Of a DNA stretch of 64,000 nt, positions 1 through 8,884 are shown piece by piece. The stretch's first letter is position 1. Each line of letters starts with the position of its first letter. A program made the position numbers and the translations under genes. Below the pieces are notes generated by a model that had not been told where the DNA came from, did no database searches, and saw only the letters and a program-made list of their open reading frames with translations. This DNA comes from a virus: the IMG/VR virus record IMGVR_UViG_3300042904_000196, positions 1 through 64,000 of that record. One strand, written 5' to 3'.

Positions 1-2
1 CT

Positions 3-1097
3 GAAGCACGTATCCGTCAACGATTACCTGATGGTACGCTAACGTCGAACACGACATTTACCTTTACGAATGCTATAGACCATACTGTTCAACTCCAGTG
101 GAAAGAAAATCATGACTCTGTTCTAAGTGTCGATGGAACAGCTATCGCAACGAATGCGGCAGCTACATCTGACATGAGCAGAATCATCACGCAGAAATTC
201 CAGTTGTACCTTGACCAATATGGCGATGTTGATACCAGAATCTTTCGTGACATTCTCATTGTTCAGGCTGACCAGCCAGTTCTTACGGCTCCCACGATAG
301 CCTCAAACGGAACAACCCTAACGGCTACATTGTCGGAATCGGGTTGTACGGTCTACAACGAGGCCGGTGTCACGATCTACTCAGGTAGCTCTGGTACGAT
401 AAATGATGCCTCAATCTCTGGCACAACGCTCACGGCAACTACGGGCACGCAATGGTATCAGGGCGAAACCATCTATATTTCGTTTTCTGCTGGTGCCTTG
501 AAAGACAGTGACGGGAATGACTTCCCGGCAATGATCTTTTTGGTTACGAATAATTCGACTCAAACGAATTCCGTCACTTTAGCAAATGGTACATTTGCTC
601 TGACCGGTAATGCTGTACTACAGCAAAGGTCTGTACCGCTGAGTGATGGCTCCTATGCTTTGACAGGTAACACTGTCATACGTCAAAGGTCTAACACACT
701 TGGTAATGGTTCCTTTGCTCTAACCGGCAACGCTGTTCTGAAGTCGCGAGTCATATCATTGAGTGCAGGCTCTTATGTCCTAACAGGTAACACTGTTTTA
801 AGGTCAATCAGAAAGCCTCTAGCAACTGGCTCCTACACATTAACCGGTAACACGGTTAATGTGCCTTATGGTAGTACCGTTGCTTTGAATACCGAATCAT
901 TTGTCTTATCAGGATTGCCTGTTAAGTTGCGGCGTAAAAGTGTTTGTGCTTCAGGATCGTTTGCCTTAACCGGTAACGCTATCCTACGGCAAAGGAACGC
1001 TGTTGCTGCAAGCGGAACGTTTGCCTTAACCGGCAATGCTTTAACGTATGCTGGCGAATTAACTCGTGGTGGTGGCATGTGTCTTTTCTTGGAGTGA
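3..1097 (+). CDS. LTGN-repeat virion protein, C-terminal part
   Basis: The frame is already open at base 3, so this is the last 364 residues of a protein that starts upstream; the internal ATG at 174 has no convincing ribosome-binding site. The first ~190 residues are Ser/Thr-rich and probably beta structure. Then come eight copies of a 20-residue repeat with the core G-S-[YF]-x-L-T-G-N followed by a basic patch such as RQRS. The same repeat fills the C-terminal half of the gene at 2469, so the two are likely parts of the same tail or head-surface appendage. The function, fibre or decoration, is inferred from position and repeats. Confidence 0.75.
   Translation, partial: EARIRQRLPDGTLTSNTTFTFTNAIDHTVQLQWKENHDSVLSVDGTAIATNAAATSDMSRIITQKFQLYLDQYGDVDTRIFRDILIVQADQPVLTAPTIASNGTTLTATLSESGCTVYNEAGVTIYSGSSGTINDASISGTTLTATTGTQWYQGETIYISFSAGALKDSDGNDFPAMIFLVTNNSTQTNSVTLANGTFALTGNAVLQQRSVPLSDGSYALTGNTVIRQRSNTLGNGSFALTGNAVLKSRVISLSAGSYVLTGNTVLRSIRKPLATGSYTLTGNTVNVPYGSTVALNTESFVLSGLPVKLRRKSVCASGSFALTGNAILRQRNAVAASGTFALTGNALTYAGELTRGGGMCLFLE
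580..1062 (+). repeat. Eight in-frame ~60-bp repeats (LTGN unit)
   Basis: Eight diverged units of about 60 bp, each encoding G-[ST]-[YF]-x-L-[TS]-G-N or close variants. Nucleotide identity between units is partial and concentrated on the segment that codes LTGN. Confidence 0.85.
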
Positions 1098-1099
1098 AA

Positions 1100-1606
1100 A
1101 TGCTAATAACGCTTGATCTGGTAGCAATGACCGCTCTAAGAAAAGAACTCACCCGTCTTTCAACGGCTGGTGGTGTTCTGCTCAAGGAGCAGGCGTCTGT
1201 TGACTATCAAAAGACTCAGGACTTCATGGCTATCTTGCTTAAAGTCAACGATATGGCACGAACCCTGATTCCGCAACCAGCAATGGAAGGGGTAGCTTTT
1301 AAGGTTACACTTACTGCTAATGCTACGGATGGCTTGCCTACGGCCATCAAAATGAGAACCGAGTTTTCGGGACGACCTGACTTTTTGCTCGAAGCAAGCC
1401 TACCGGAGGGAGCACCAAGTAGAGGTCTGTGTGAAGACTTTGTTTTGCGTGGCATCGCTGCTGCTTACCCGGCATTCAATATTGCTGACGTTAATCAGGA
1501 CGGTATTGTAGACGCACTCGATTTGAATATTGTGGTGTCACATTGGCAAGAAGGCACTGTGGACCCCGCCAACACTCTGGTTCTGATTCCGGAATCAACG
1601 TCATGA
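1100..1606 (+). CDS. Virion protein with dockerin-like calcium motif
   Basis: 168 residues. I chose the ATG at 1100 because GGAG lies 5 nt before it; a GTG at 1079 in the same frame has no such site. Most of the protein is unrecognised. Near the C-terminus is D-V-N-Q-D-G-I-V-D-A-L-D-L, the EF-hand-like calcium loop and helix of dockerin type I repeats, here as one copy rather than the usual two. It could fold a small calcium-bound knob on a virion protein. The last codons (LIPES) are encoded by an exact copy of the dispersed palindrome. Confidence 0.7.
   Translation: MLITLDLVAMTALRKELTRLSTAGGVLLKEQASVDYQKTQDFMAILLKVNDMARTLIPQPAMEGVAFKVTLTANATDGLPTAIKMRTEFSGRPDFLLEASLPEGAPSRGLCEDFVLRGIAAAYPAFNIADVNQDGIVDALDLNIVVSHWQEGTVDPANTLVLIPESTS
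1584..1597. repeat. Palindrome, exact copy (codes LIPES)
   Basis: TGATTCCGGAATCA in the last codons of the dockerin-like gene, read as x-I-P-E-S. Confidence 0.95.
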
Positions 1607-1704
1607 TTATTGTCGTGTCTGTCGGTGTCCCTCTGTCCTATGCACTTTCTATTGCAAGGATTGGTGACACCCTGCGTCTTTTGGAAGGTGTCTATGAATG
1701 CTAA
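1603..1704 (+). CDS. Possible 33-residue hydrophobic small protein
   Basis: An ATG at 1603 overlaps the stop of the preceding gene (ATGA) and opens a 33-residue frame beginning MIIVVSVGVPLSYAL, hydrophobic at its N-terminus, that ends inside the start of the next gene. The overlap arrangement is typical here, but there is no strong ribosome-binding site. It may act only in translational coupling of the next gene. Confidence 0.3.
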   Translation: MIIVVSVGVPLSYALSIARIGDTLRLLEGVYEC

Positions 1705-1996
1705 GCAATATGGCACGATTTCTGATGCCTACAGAATCGTAGCCATCACGGTAACAACGACCGCCACCACGCTAATCAGTTTGCTGAGAACTGCCTCGGC
1801 ACAATTTGCGTTGGGACGTATCGTTAAGGTTAGGCTGAACCCTGCGGCCGGTGTCAGCATCGGCGATGGTCACAATAGTGCTTTCATGCTTTTTAGCACA
1901 GCACTTACCATCGAGTCGCTTGGTGTCGAAGAAGTTTTGCTGAAGTGTGCTGCGGGTACTGTTGTCGTTAATGTCGAAATCTTCACTCAGGAGTAA
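1694..1996 (+). CDS. Small virion protein, unknown function
   Basis: 100 residues starting MNAKQYGTISDAY. The start is the ATG at 1694, preceded by GGAAGG; a longer frame from a TTG at 1610 lacks a ribosome-binding site. The sequence is rich in Val, Thr and Ala with beta-strand character and no membrane segment. I do not recognise the family. Its place among fibre-type genes suggests a virion-surface or fibre-associated role. Confidence 0.65.
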   Translation: MNAKQYGTISDAYRIVAITVTTTATTLISLLRTASAQFALGRIVKVRLNPAAGVSIGDGHNSAFMLFSTALTIESLGVEEVLLKCAAGTVVVNVEIFTQE

Positions 1997-2001
1997 TTTG
2001 A

Positions 2002-2418
2002 ATGGCTGCTTTTACGAAATTCCAGAAGTTTGTGGAAGACCTTGCTGAAAAGGTCCACAACCTTGGCTCCGATACGTTGACGGTTGCTCTTTGTGCTGCC
2101 GCCAACGCTCCCGTTGCCACGAACAGCGTGCTGACTGACCTGACTCAGATCAGCTACACGAATCTTTCGTCCCGTGCTTTGACGATTGCAAGCTCGGCCC
2201 ACACTACGGGCACCTATAAGCTGACGGTCAACGATCTGACCCTTACGGCTTCGGGTGGTGCGGTTGCTACGTTCAGGTATGTGGTCATTTATAATGACAC
2301 GGCTGCCAGTGACCAGTTGATCTGTTTCTTCGATCTTGGCCAAGACATCACGTTGGCGAACGGCGAAAGCATTACACTTGACTTTGACGGCTCGGCAGGC
2401 TTACTTACTCTGGCTTAA
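2002..2418 (+). CDS. Conserved phage structural protein
   Basis: 138 residues. The opening (FTKFQKFVEDLAEKVHNLGS) resembles a small beta-rich protein often encoded next to tail-fibre or head-surface genes in siphophages; that family assignment is from memory. Residues 60-135 are alternating beta strands ending in a Gly/Asp-rich hairpin. The gene directly precedes a terminator and then the large LTGN-repeat gene. The exact role is unknown. Confidence 0.7.
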   Translation: MAAFTKFQKFVEDLAEKVHNLGSDTLTVALCAAANAPVATNSVLTDLTQISYTNLSSRALTIASSAHTTGTYKLTVNDLTLTASGGAVATFRYVVIYNDTAASDQLICFFDLGQDITLANGESITLDFDGSAGLLTLA

Positions 2419-2423
2419 TCAGA

Positions 2424-2445
2424 GGGGCCGCCCTAGGCCCCTTTT
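2424..2445 (+). terminator. Intrinsic terminator
   Basis: GGGGCC / GGCCCC stem with a 6-nt loop followed by TTTT, just after the stop at 2418. A palindrome copy (TGATTCTAGAATCA, 2445-2458) overlaps the end of the T run. Confidence 0.75.
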
Positions 2446-2468
2446 GATTCTAGAATCAGGAGTAAGCT

Positions 2469-5400
2469 ATGAGTGCAACAACCGTAACCTATAACTCTAG
2501 TGGCTCAGTCCAGTCTGGCACAGTGCCTGCGTGGGCCACAGAGTTATTCGTTGAGATTCTTGGCCCCGGCTGTGCTGGCGGTAGCGGTAGCTCTGGTGGT
2601 GGTAGCCGTGGCGGTGGCGGTGGTGCTGCTGGTACGTACCTTGCTCGTCTTTTGACACTCACGGCAAGTAGCACATACTATTGTAATGTTCCGGCTGGTG
2701 GTGCTGCTGGTGCCGTGAATACCAATGGTGGTATCCCTGCTAGTCCAGCATGGTTCAATACGTCGAACACGGCACCCGGCTATAATACCGATCCAACGAA
2801 CAATTTGGCCTGCCACGCCGATACAAATGGTGGTGGCCGCTCCGGAACAAACAGCGGTACAGGTGGAACTGGTCCTATATCGTCTGCTGTTACAACCATT
2901 ATTAACGACGGTAACGGAATCGTTCGGCACGGCGTGAATGGACAAACCCGACCGGCAAACACTCAAGGTGGTGCTGGTGGTTCAGGTGCTGGTCACGGTG
3001 GAGATGGCCTAACTGGAACATCAGGCACGGGCGTCGGTCCTGCCGGTGGTTTCATTGGTGCTGGAACCTTACAGGGTGGTGCAGGTGGTAGCGGTGGGGC
3101 CTCTGGTGTCGGTGGTAGTGCAGGCAACTTACCTTGTGCTGGTGGTGGTGCTGGTGGTGCTGCTGGCGGTCTTGGTGCGGCCGGTGCTAACGGTCGAATC
3201 TACGTCCACTACGAAAATGAACTTGCGTCCAATCGTGTCAGTTACCTTGCAAGTGGGACAGGTGCTAATGGAGCAGGTACATCGACAAGTGCATCTCTTG
3301 CTGTAACAGCAGGTAAATTCATTCTTGTTACGGTTTTTGCTAGGTTGTACAACTCAACAGGGACTCCTGTTGTCGGGACAATAAGCTGTTCCGATGGCGT
3401 GAATTCGTATACCGCTGAAACTCAAGTTGCGATTGTTTCAGGAACGACTCCATCATATAGTGTACGTACTTTTTGGGCTTTTGCTGCATCCACAACCACG
3501 TTGACGATTAGCGTTGACCATAATGGCTCCACATACAATCAAACTGCCCACACAACGGTTAGTGCCTACACATTCGATAATGTCCATGCCACGACACCGA
3601 TTCGCAACTCAGACCACACATTCGGTTCGGAAAGTACCCCAACAGATAATGCCGCCATTGATGGCGACATGTTGGTTCTGAACATTTTGAATCAAACTGC
3701 TACTGATGGTGCACGTTTCAAATTCCCGGCCAAGAAAACGAGCCTACGTTCTGCCTACCAAAATGTTACAGAAGATGGCACAGAACAAATCCGTTATGTA
3801 GACGGTAACACTGCTCCGAACGCATATGCCGGTGTATATGTTCTGACCCTTCAACCCGCAACGGCTGGTGCGTCCAATGAACCTATGGACCCCGGATCGT
3901 ACACCCTGACCGGCAACGCCATGATTCGGCAACGGTCTGTGGTGCTATCTGCAGGTTCCTTTGCTCTCACTGGTAACGCTGTATCAGCCATTCGCTCGTA
4001 CGCTTTGAGTGCTGGCTCCTTTGCTCTAACTGGTAATGCTCTACTCCTGCAACGGAGTGTTGTAGCCGTAAGCGGAGCCTATACACTTAGTGGCAACACG
4101 CTGCTTAGGGCGTACAGTACGCCGCACACAGCCGGTAGCTACACGCTAACCGGCAACAGTTTGCTAATCAGTCGCTCATCGACGCTGGCTGTTGGTACGT
4201 ATGCCTTAACAGGTAACGCATTATTAACTAGTCGCTCAGTTTTGCTTAGTGCTGGCTCCTTTACCTTAACAGGTAACGATGTCAGTGCCGTGCAAACCAT
4301 TCCAATGGTCGCTGGCAGTTACACTCTAACAGGTAACAGTCTGCTGGTCAGCCGATCTAGCAAGATTGATTCCGGAATCTTTACCCTAACCGGTAGTGAT
4401 TTGTCCCGAAGCTTGAGTAGGGTTTTCGCTGCAGGCTCCTATGTTCTGACAGGCAACACACTTGCAACGATCCGTGGACTACCGCTTAGTGCCGGTTCGT
4501 TTGCTCTTAGTGGCGGTGCATTAAGCCTTAAGATTCCACTCAGTGCCGGTTCCTACGTTCTCACGGGTAACGATTTAAGCGTCGGACAGACTGCCCCGAT
4601 GGACGCTGGAAGCTATACCCTGAGTGGTAGTACCTTACTGGTCAGCCGAAGCAGCAAAATTGATTCCGGAATCTTTACCCTAACCGGTAACGATTTGCAT
4701 AGGAATCTTAGTAGAGTATTTGCCTCGGGCTCCTATAGCCTTACAGGTAATACTCTGCTGGCTGCTCGCAGTGTGCCACAAGGCAGTGGCAGCTATGCTC
4801 TTACCGGCAACACGCTGCTTAGTCAGCGAAGTGTCGTACTAAGTGCTGGCTCCTTTGTCTTGACGGGTAACACGCTCAATGCCATCCGAAGCTATCCTCT
4901 TGAAAGTGGCTCTTATGCTTTGAGTGGCATAGCCTTAACGTTGCAACGTAGTGTGGTGCTTGCCTCCGGGTCATTTGTTCTTGCCGGTGGCGACCTTGAA
5001 CTTCTTGAAAGTGGCGTCCATGCCCTCGACGGTGGTTCCTTTGTTTTAAGTGGCAACAATCTAAGCCTCCAACGCACCAAGCTAATTGGTGCTGGCTCAT
5101 ATTCCCTAACCGGGAATCCTGTTTTGTTGCTACGCTCCGTTGCTCTGACATCTGGTAGTTTTGCTGTATCCGGTAATGCCCTCAATGTGACCACCTCAAA
5201 GGTGTGTAACACAGGCTCATACATCATGAGCGGTAACGCTCTGGTGTCGCAACGTGTGGTGGTCTTGGGCACCGGTAGTTACACGCTTACCGGCAACGCT
5301 ATGGACTTCCAAGCTGCCGGTAACGAAACTTTGGCCGCTGGCACGTTTGCTCTCACGGGCAATCCGCTGCTAAGCCAACGGACCGTGCTACTTAGTGCAG

Positions 5401-5807
5401 GCTCCTTTGCACTCACTGGTAACGCTGTATCGGCCATTCGCTCGTATACAATGAGTGCTGGCTCCTACACCTTAACCGGTAACGATCTGCTTAGGTCGTT
5501 CACTAAGGCCATCAGTGTTGGCAGTTACAGTCTAAACGGCAATGCTGTCGTTAAGCAATTGATCCTGCCGCTGAACGTCGGCAGTTATCTGTTGACAGGT
5601 TTCGACATGGTTGGTCAAACCACCCTTAGGTTTGATCTTGATTCCGGAATCTTTTCATTTACTGGTAGTCCCCTGCTAGTTCAACAGCAAAAGATTCTAA
5701 GTGCTGGCTCCTATGTTCTTAATGGGACCGGTGCGGATTTGATTGTATCTTCTAGTGTGTTGATTAGAATGCAATACTACAAGCGAAGACGGAGTGTAAA
5801 TGCTTGA
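2469..5807 (+). CDS. Giant Gly-rich and LTGN-repeat virion fibre protein
   Basis: 1112 residues, ATG with AGGAG upstream. Three parts: residues ~1-245, a glycine-rich domain (runs such as GGGSRGGGGG) of the type found at tips of phage fibres; ~250-470, a beta-sandwich-like domain; ~475-1095, 31 tandem copies of a 20-residue LTGN repeat related to those of the gene at 3-1097. The repeats suggest a long beta-structured rod or repeated display of one binding surface. Three repeats replace A-G-S-Y by D-S-G-I-F because the dispersed palindrome sits there (4367, 4661, 5639). Receptor or surface binding is inferred. The final codons overlap the next gene. Confidence 0.8.
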   Translation: MSATTVTYNSSGSVQSGTVPAWATELFVEILGPGCAGGSGSSGGGSRGGGGGAAGTYLARLLTLTASSTYYCNVPAGGAAGAVNTNGGIPASPAWFNTSNTAPGYNTDPTNNLACHADTNGGGRSGTNSGTGGTGPISSAVTTIINDGNGIVRHGVNGQTRPANTQGGAGGSGAGHGGDGLTGTSGTGVGPAGGFIGAGTLQGGAGGSGGASGVGGSAGNLPCAGGGAGGAAGGLGAAGANGRIYVHYENELASNRVSYLASGTGANGAGTSTSASLAVTAGKFILVTVFARLYNSTGTPVVGTISCSDGVNSYTAETQVAIVSGTTPSYSVRTFWAFAASTTTLTISVDHNGSTYNQTAHTTVSAYTFDNVHATTPIRNSDHTFGSESTPTDNAAIDGDMLVLNILNQTATDGARFKFPAKKTSLRSAYQNVTEDGTEQIRYVDGNTAPNAYAGVYVLTLQPATAGASNEPMDPGSYTLTGNAMIRQRSVVLSAGSFALTGNAVSAIRSYALSAGSFALTGNALLLQRSVVAVSGAYTLSGNTLLRAYSTPHTAGSYTLTGNSLLISRSSTLAVGTYALTGNALLTSRSVLLSAGSFTLTGNDVSAVQTIPMVAGSYTLTGNSLLVSRSSKIDSGIFTLTGSDLSRSLSRVFAAGSYVLTGNTLATIRGLPLSAGSFALSGGALSLKIPLSAGSYVLTGNDLSVGQTAPMDAGSYTLSGSTLLVSRSSKIDSGIFTLTGNDLHRNLSRVFASGSYSLTGNTLLAARSVPQGSGSYALTGNTLLSQRSVVLSAGSFVLTGNTLNAIRSYPLESGSYALSGIALTLQRSVVLASGSFVLAGGDLELLESGVHALDGGSFVLSGNNLSLQRTKLIGAGSYSLTGNPVLLLRSVALTSGSFAVSGNALNVTTSKVCNTGSYIMSGNALVSQRVVVLGTGSYTLTGNAMDFQAAGNETLAAGTFALTGNPLLSQRTVLLSAGSFALTGNAVSAIRSYTMSAGSYTLTGNDLLRSFTKAISVGSYSLNGNAVVKQLILPLNVGSYLLTGFDMVGQTTLRFDLDSGIFSFTGSPLLVQQQKILSAGSYVLNGTGADLIVSSSVLIRMQYYKRRRSVNA
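3891..5757 (+). repeat. 31 tandem 60-bp repeats (LTGN unit)
   Basis: Thirty-one units of 20 codons; a few have 18 or 22. Consensus [AS]-G-S-[YF]-x-L-[TS]-G-N-x-L, then three variable residues, R-S, and two to four more. Some units are near copies (units 8-9 and 13-14 both carry RSSKIDSGIFTLTG), which points to segmental duplication by recombination. Confidence 0.9.
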
Positions 5808-6612
5808 CCTAAAAATCTCCGTTGAGGCACAAGTTGTTGTCGGACCATTTATCTCTTCGACAGATGGTAAGACTCTTCTATGTACTGAAAACGGAAGCGC
5901 TTTGACCTCTCAAAGCGGGACGCTAATTAAGAATGGCAGTTATGCAGCTTTCACTCCTACGTCGTGGGTAGAAATCGGTACAAGTACCGGTATGTACAAT
6001 GTAGGATTGGCAGCTACCGACACTGATACGCTTGGCACGCTACAGTTGGAATTCAGCGAATCTGGCTACCTGTCAGTGTGGCAGAACTTCAACGTTGTGA
6101 CCCTTGCGTACTACAATCTGAAGTATACAACGATCCTTGCTCAACAGTCCGTTGGCAATATCTATGAATCGACGACATATGCTGATGTCGTCTTTGCTTC
6201 GCTTTACTTTGAGAGTAGACTGCATACTACAGCTTGGGACGAAGCCTCCCCGGAGGATAGGTCAAAAGCCTTGTCGATGGCAACTCGTCACATTGACAGA
6301 CTTTCCTTCACAGGTTGCAAAACCGATGAAGACCAAGCAAATGAATTTCCACGCGATGATGAGGTTACACCCGAAGATATCCGCATTGCTTGTTGCGAAG
6401 AGGCGTTAGCCATCCTCGATGGCGTTGACGTTGATCGTGAACTCGAAAATGCTGGAGTTATATCGGAGGGGTTTTCAGGAGTGCGGACTACCTACGACCG
6501 CACTTCGGTTCCGGAACATATTGGAAACGGTATTGCATCTGCCTCCGCTTGGAGGTACTTGAAACCGTATCTGAGAGATTCCAAGAGCTTAACAATCAGT
6601 AGGGTTTCCTAA
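5800..6612 (+). CDS. Putative head-tail connector / neck protein
   Basis: 270 residues; the ATG overlaps the end of the preceding gene and has GGAG 5 nt upstream. Residues ~1-105 look like a phage beta-sandwich domain of the W-x-E-x-G-x-G-x-Y type. Residues ~125-215 carry Y-A-D, A-W-D-E-A, A-x-R-H-I-D-R-L, G-C-K, and a C-C-E-E-A-L-A-I-L helix. That pattern matches the helical adaptor often annotated as 'DnaT-like ssDNA-binding', which in phages behaves as a head-tail connector. It sits immediately before scaffold and capsid genes, which supports a head role. Confidence 0.7.
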   Translation: MLDLKISVEAQVVVGPFISSTDGKTLLCTENGSALTSQSGTLIKNGSYAAFTPTSWVEIGTSTGMYNVGLAATDTDTLGTLQLEFSESGYLSVWQNFNVVTLAYYNLKYTTILAQQSVGNIYESTTYADVVFASLYFESRLHTTAWDEASPEDRSKALSMATRHIDRLSFTGCKTDEDQANEFPRDDEVTPEDIRIACCEEALAILDGVDVDRELENAGVISEGFSGVRTTYDRTSVPEHIGNGIASASAWRYLKPYLRDSKSLTISRVS

Positions 6613-6621
6613 GAGGTTCTA

Positions 6622-7386
6622 ATGAACACTTTGATTCCGGCATCAGACTACCATATGTTTGTCGCTTCCTACTTTGAAGATCCCCCTGTCGATCCGCCCG
6701 TCGATCCGCCCGTTACGAAGACATTCACACAGGACGATGTAAATAAGTTCCTTGCCGCCGAGAAACGCAAGTTTCAGTCGCAAGTGGACACTTTGCAGAA
6801 AGCTGTGACGGATGCCAAAGCAAAGGGTGAGAGTGCTGCGGCCCTCGAAGCGGAGCTTGAAACGATTCGTTCTACGCTTCGGACGAAGGAAGAACAGGCA
6901 GAGCATGATCGCACACACCTTGTTAATGAACACAAACAGAAGTTGGCTGATACCGAGAAGGAACGCGATACATGGAAGGCCATGTATACTGAATCGACCA
7001 TCGAACGGTCGCTACTCGACGCAGGCGTAGCGACTAAGGCACATTCTCCCACACAGATTGTGAAGATGCTGCGGAGTCAAACCGAGCTTAGTGAAGAGAT
7101 CGGCTCTGACGGGAAAAAGACTGGCAAGCTAGTGCCTATTGTCAAGATCGAACTTCCCGACAAAGAAGGTAAGGTTCAAGAACTTCGTCTCGATCCGAAA
7201 GCCGCTGTCAAGCGGATGTCTGAGCTTGAAGATTTTGCAAACCTGTTCACATCCCCCGCAACCGGCGGCGTGGGCGGCAGACCAAATAAGCCGGGGACCA
7301 AAACTGACCTCGCGGAGATTGCAAAAGACCCGAAGAAGTATCGGGAACTCCGTGCGGCCGGCAAACTCCCTTTCCAAGGAAAGTAA
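6622..7386 (+). CDS. Capsid scaffolding protein
   Basis: 254 residues, highly charged. A Pro/Asp-rich N-terminus (DPPVDPP repeated) is followed by QDDVNKFLAAEKRKF and a long coiled coil (~residues 35-125), then a conserved helical domain and a basic C-terminus (KLPFQGK). This is the usual architecture of phage scaffold or minor-head scaffold proteins, and the coat protein gene starts 2 nt downstream. It probably directs procapsid assembly and is lost on maturation. A palindrome copy (6632) overlaps codons 4-8 (LIPAS). Confidence 0.85.
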   Translation: MNTLIPASDYHMFVASYFEDPPVDPPVDPPVTKTFTQDDVNKFLAAEKRKFQSQVDTLQKAVTDAKAKGESAAALEAELETIRSTLRTKEEQAEHDRTHLVNEHKQKLADTEKERDTWKAMYTESTIERSLLDAGVATKAHSPTQIVKMLRSQTELSEEIGSDGKKTGKLVPIVKIELPDKEGKVQELRLDPKAAVKRMSELEDFANLFTSPATGGVGGRPNKPGTKTDLAEIAKDPKKYRELRAAGKLPFQGK

Positions 7387-7387
7387 A

Positions 7388-8818
7388 ATGAAGGTTTTTC
7401 TTACCCCTGTTTCGCAGTATTTCTATGACGCCACCGAGAACACCAACACTGACGAGCCCCTGATTCCGGAACTTTGGAGTCAGGAAACTCTCGCGTTGCT
7501 GGAAGAGAACATGGTTCTCGGCAACCTCGTCCACCGTGATTTCGAGAACGAGTTCGCTCGTTTCGGCGAAATCGTGAACACGCGGCGTGTGAATGATTTT
7601 GACATCAAGCGTAAGATCGACGGTGAAAGCACCGCGAATCAGGACGCTGGCGTTGAGAACATTCCGGTTGCTCTGAATCAGCACGTGTACATCAAGTTCA
7701 CCATCCACGATGAAGAGTTGACCAAGAGCATGACGGACCTGATCCGTCTGCACCTCGCTCCGGCGGCTCTCGGTATGGCTCGCGGTATTGACCGTATCAT
7801 CGGTGGCCGCTTGGCCCAGTTCGCGATTAGCGAACAGATCGCTGGCAAGCTCGGTACGGCTCCCGATAAGAGCACCCTCTTGGCGGCACGTAACGTACTG
7901 AATAAGCGTGCGGTGCCGAGCAATGACCGTGCCATGCTGCTCACGCCTGATTCTGAAACCGATCTGCTTGAGCTTGAAGCCTTTACCAAGGTGAATGAGG
8001 CCGGTACGAATACCGCTCTCATTGAAGCCCTGCTTGGTCGCAAGTTCCAGTGGAACACTTACATGGGTCAGAACACCCCGTATGTGACCATCGGAACCGA
8101 TATTGCTTCCACGACCCTGACTGCGGCTGATGCGGCTGGTGCAACGGTCATTTCGGTGACCGCGGCTACGAGCATGACGGTTGGTGCGTTCCTCACTGTG
8201 GCGGGCGATATGACGCCGCAGATGATTACCGCTATCAGCACCCTTGACATCACCATCTACCCCGGCCTGAAGTCTGCCGTGTCGAATGGTGCGGCTGTCA
8301 CGACCTATGTGGCATACGCTGTCAATCAGGCTACGACCTCCACGGCGGCTGGTGGCACGGCCTCGGTTGCTGGTTACCGTGCTGGCTGGCACAAGGAAAT
8401 CATCTTCGATGGCGGCACCAAGGTGCCCGAAGTCGGTACCATTGTGACGTTCGGCATTGCTGCCAATACGGCTGATTTGGCTGCCGCTCTCGCGAAGTAC
8501 ATCGTGATTCAGGCTACCTCCACCACGATTCTTCTGGATCGTCCGCTGGAAGTCGCCATCGCCAATGATGCCAAGGTCAACTTCGGCCCCATTGGTCAGT
8601 ACAACTTCGGCTTCCGCCGCAATGCCCTTGCGTTGGTGTGCCGCCCTCTGCTGCTCCCCCGTACCCGAGTGATTTCGGGTTCGGCTTCGTACAACGGGCT
8701 CTCCCTGCGTACGATGATCGATTACGACTCCGATGTGCAGGCACACAAGGTCACCATTGACTGCTTGCTCGGTACGGCGGTTCTTGAAGAGAACGCCGGT
8801 ATCGTAATGCTTGGATAA
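7388..8818 (+). CDS. Major capsid protein, P22 coat-like
   Basis: 476 residues. The true start is the ATG at 7388, with AAGGAAAG just upstream; the frame is open further 5' but overlaps the scaffold gene. The N-terminal half (LIPELWSQETLALLEENMVL, then RDFENEF, RVNDFDIK and a long LAPAALGMARGIDR helix) matches the P22 gp5 branch of HK97-fold coat proteins. Residues ~240-390 look like an inserted beta domain (alternating Thr/Val/Ala strands). Codon use is strongly biased (AAG, CGT, CTC/CTG), as expected for the most abundant virion protein. A terminator follows. Confidence 0.9.
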   Translation: MKVFLTPVSQYFYDATENTNTDEPLIPELWSQETLALLEENMVLGNLVHRDFENEFARFGEIVNTRRVNDFDIKRKIDGESTANQDAGVENIPVALNQHVYIKFTIHDEELTKSMTDLIRLHLAPAALGMARGIDRIIGGRLAQFAISEQIAGKLGTAPDKSTLLAARNVLNKRAVPSNDRAMLLTPDSETDLLELEAFTKVNEAGTNTALIEALLGRKFQWNTYMGQNTPYVTIGTDIASTTLTAADAAGATVISVTAATSMTVGAFLTVAGDMTPQMITAISTLDITIYPGLKSAVSNGAAVTTYVAYAVNQATTSTAAGGTASVAGYRAGWHKEIIFDGGTKVPEVGTIVTFGIAANTADLAAALAKYIVIQATSTTILLDRPLEVAIANDAKVNFGPIGQYNFGFRRNALALVCRPLLLPRTRVISGSASYNGLSLRTMIDYDSDVQAHKVTIDCLLGTAVLEENAGIVMLG

Positions 8819-8830
8819 TCACTCCCTTGG

Positions 8831-8873
8831 CCGGGAGATTGGTTTTGATTTTGGAATCAATCTCCCGGTTTTT
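8831..8873 (+). terminator. Terminator with palindrome at its apex
   Basis: An 11-bp stem, CCGGGAGATTG (8831-8841) with CAATCTCCCGG (8858-8868), is followed by TTTTT. The palindrome variant TGATTTTGGAATCA (8846-8859) occupies the loop and enters the stem. It ends the capsid transcript. Confidence 0.85.
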
Positions 8874-8884
8874 AGGAGGGCCTT

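Noticed and set aside
1610-1693. N-terminal extension of the 1694 gene from TTG 1610
   Set aside because: No ribosome-binding site; the ATG at 1694 has GGAAGG at good spacing.
3891-5757. CRISPR-like array (60-bp repeated units)
   Set aside because: Units are translated in one open frame, diverged and without spacers; they are protein repeats.
7247-8746. 499-residue open frame antisense to the major capsid gene
   Set aside because: It is a shadow created by strong codon bias on the capsid strand; no start context, and the capsid frame has clear family features.
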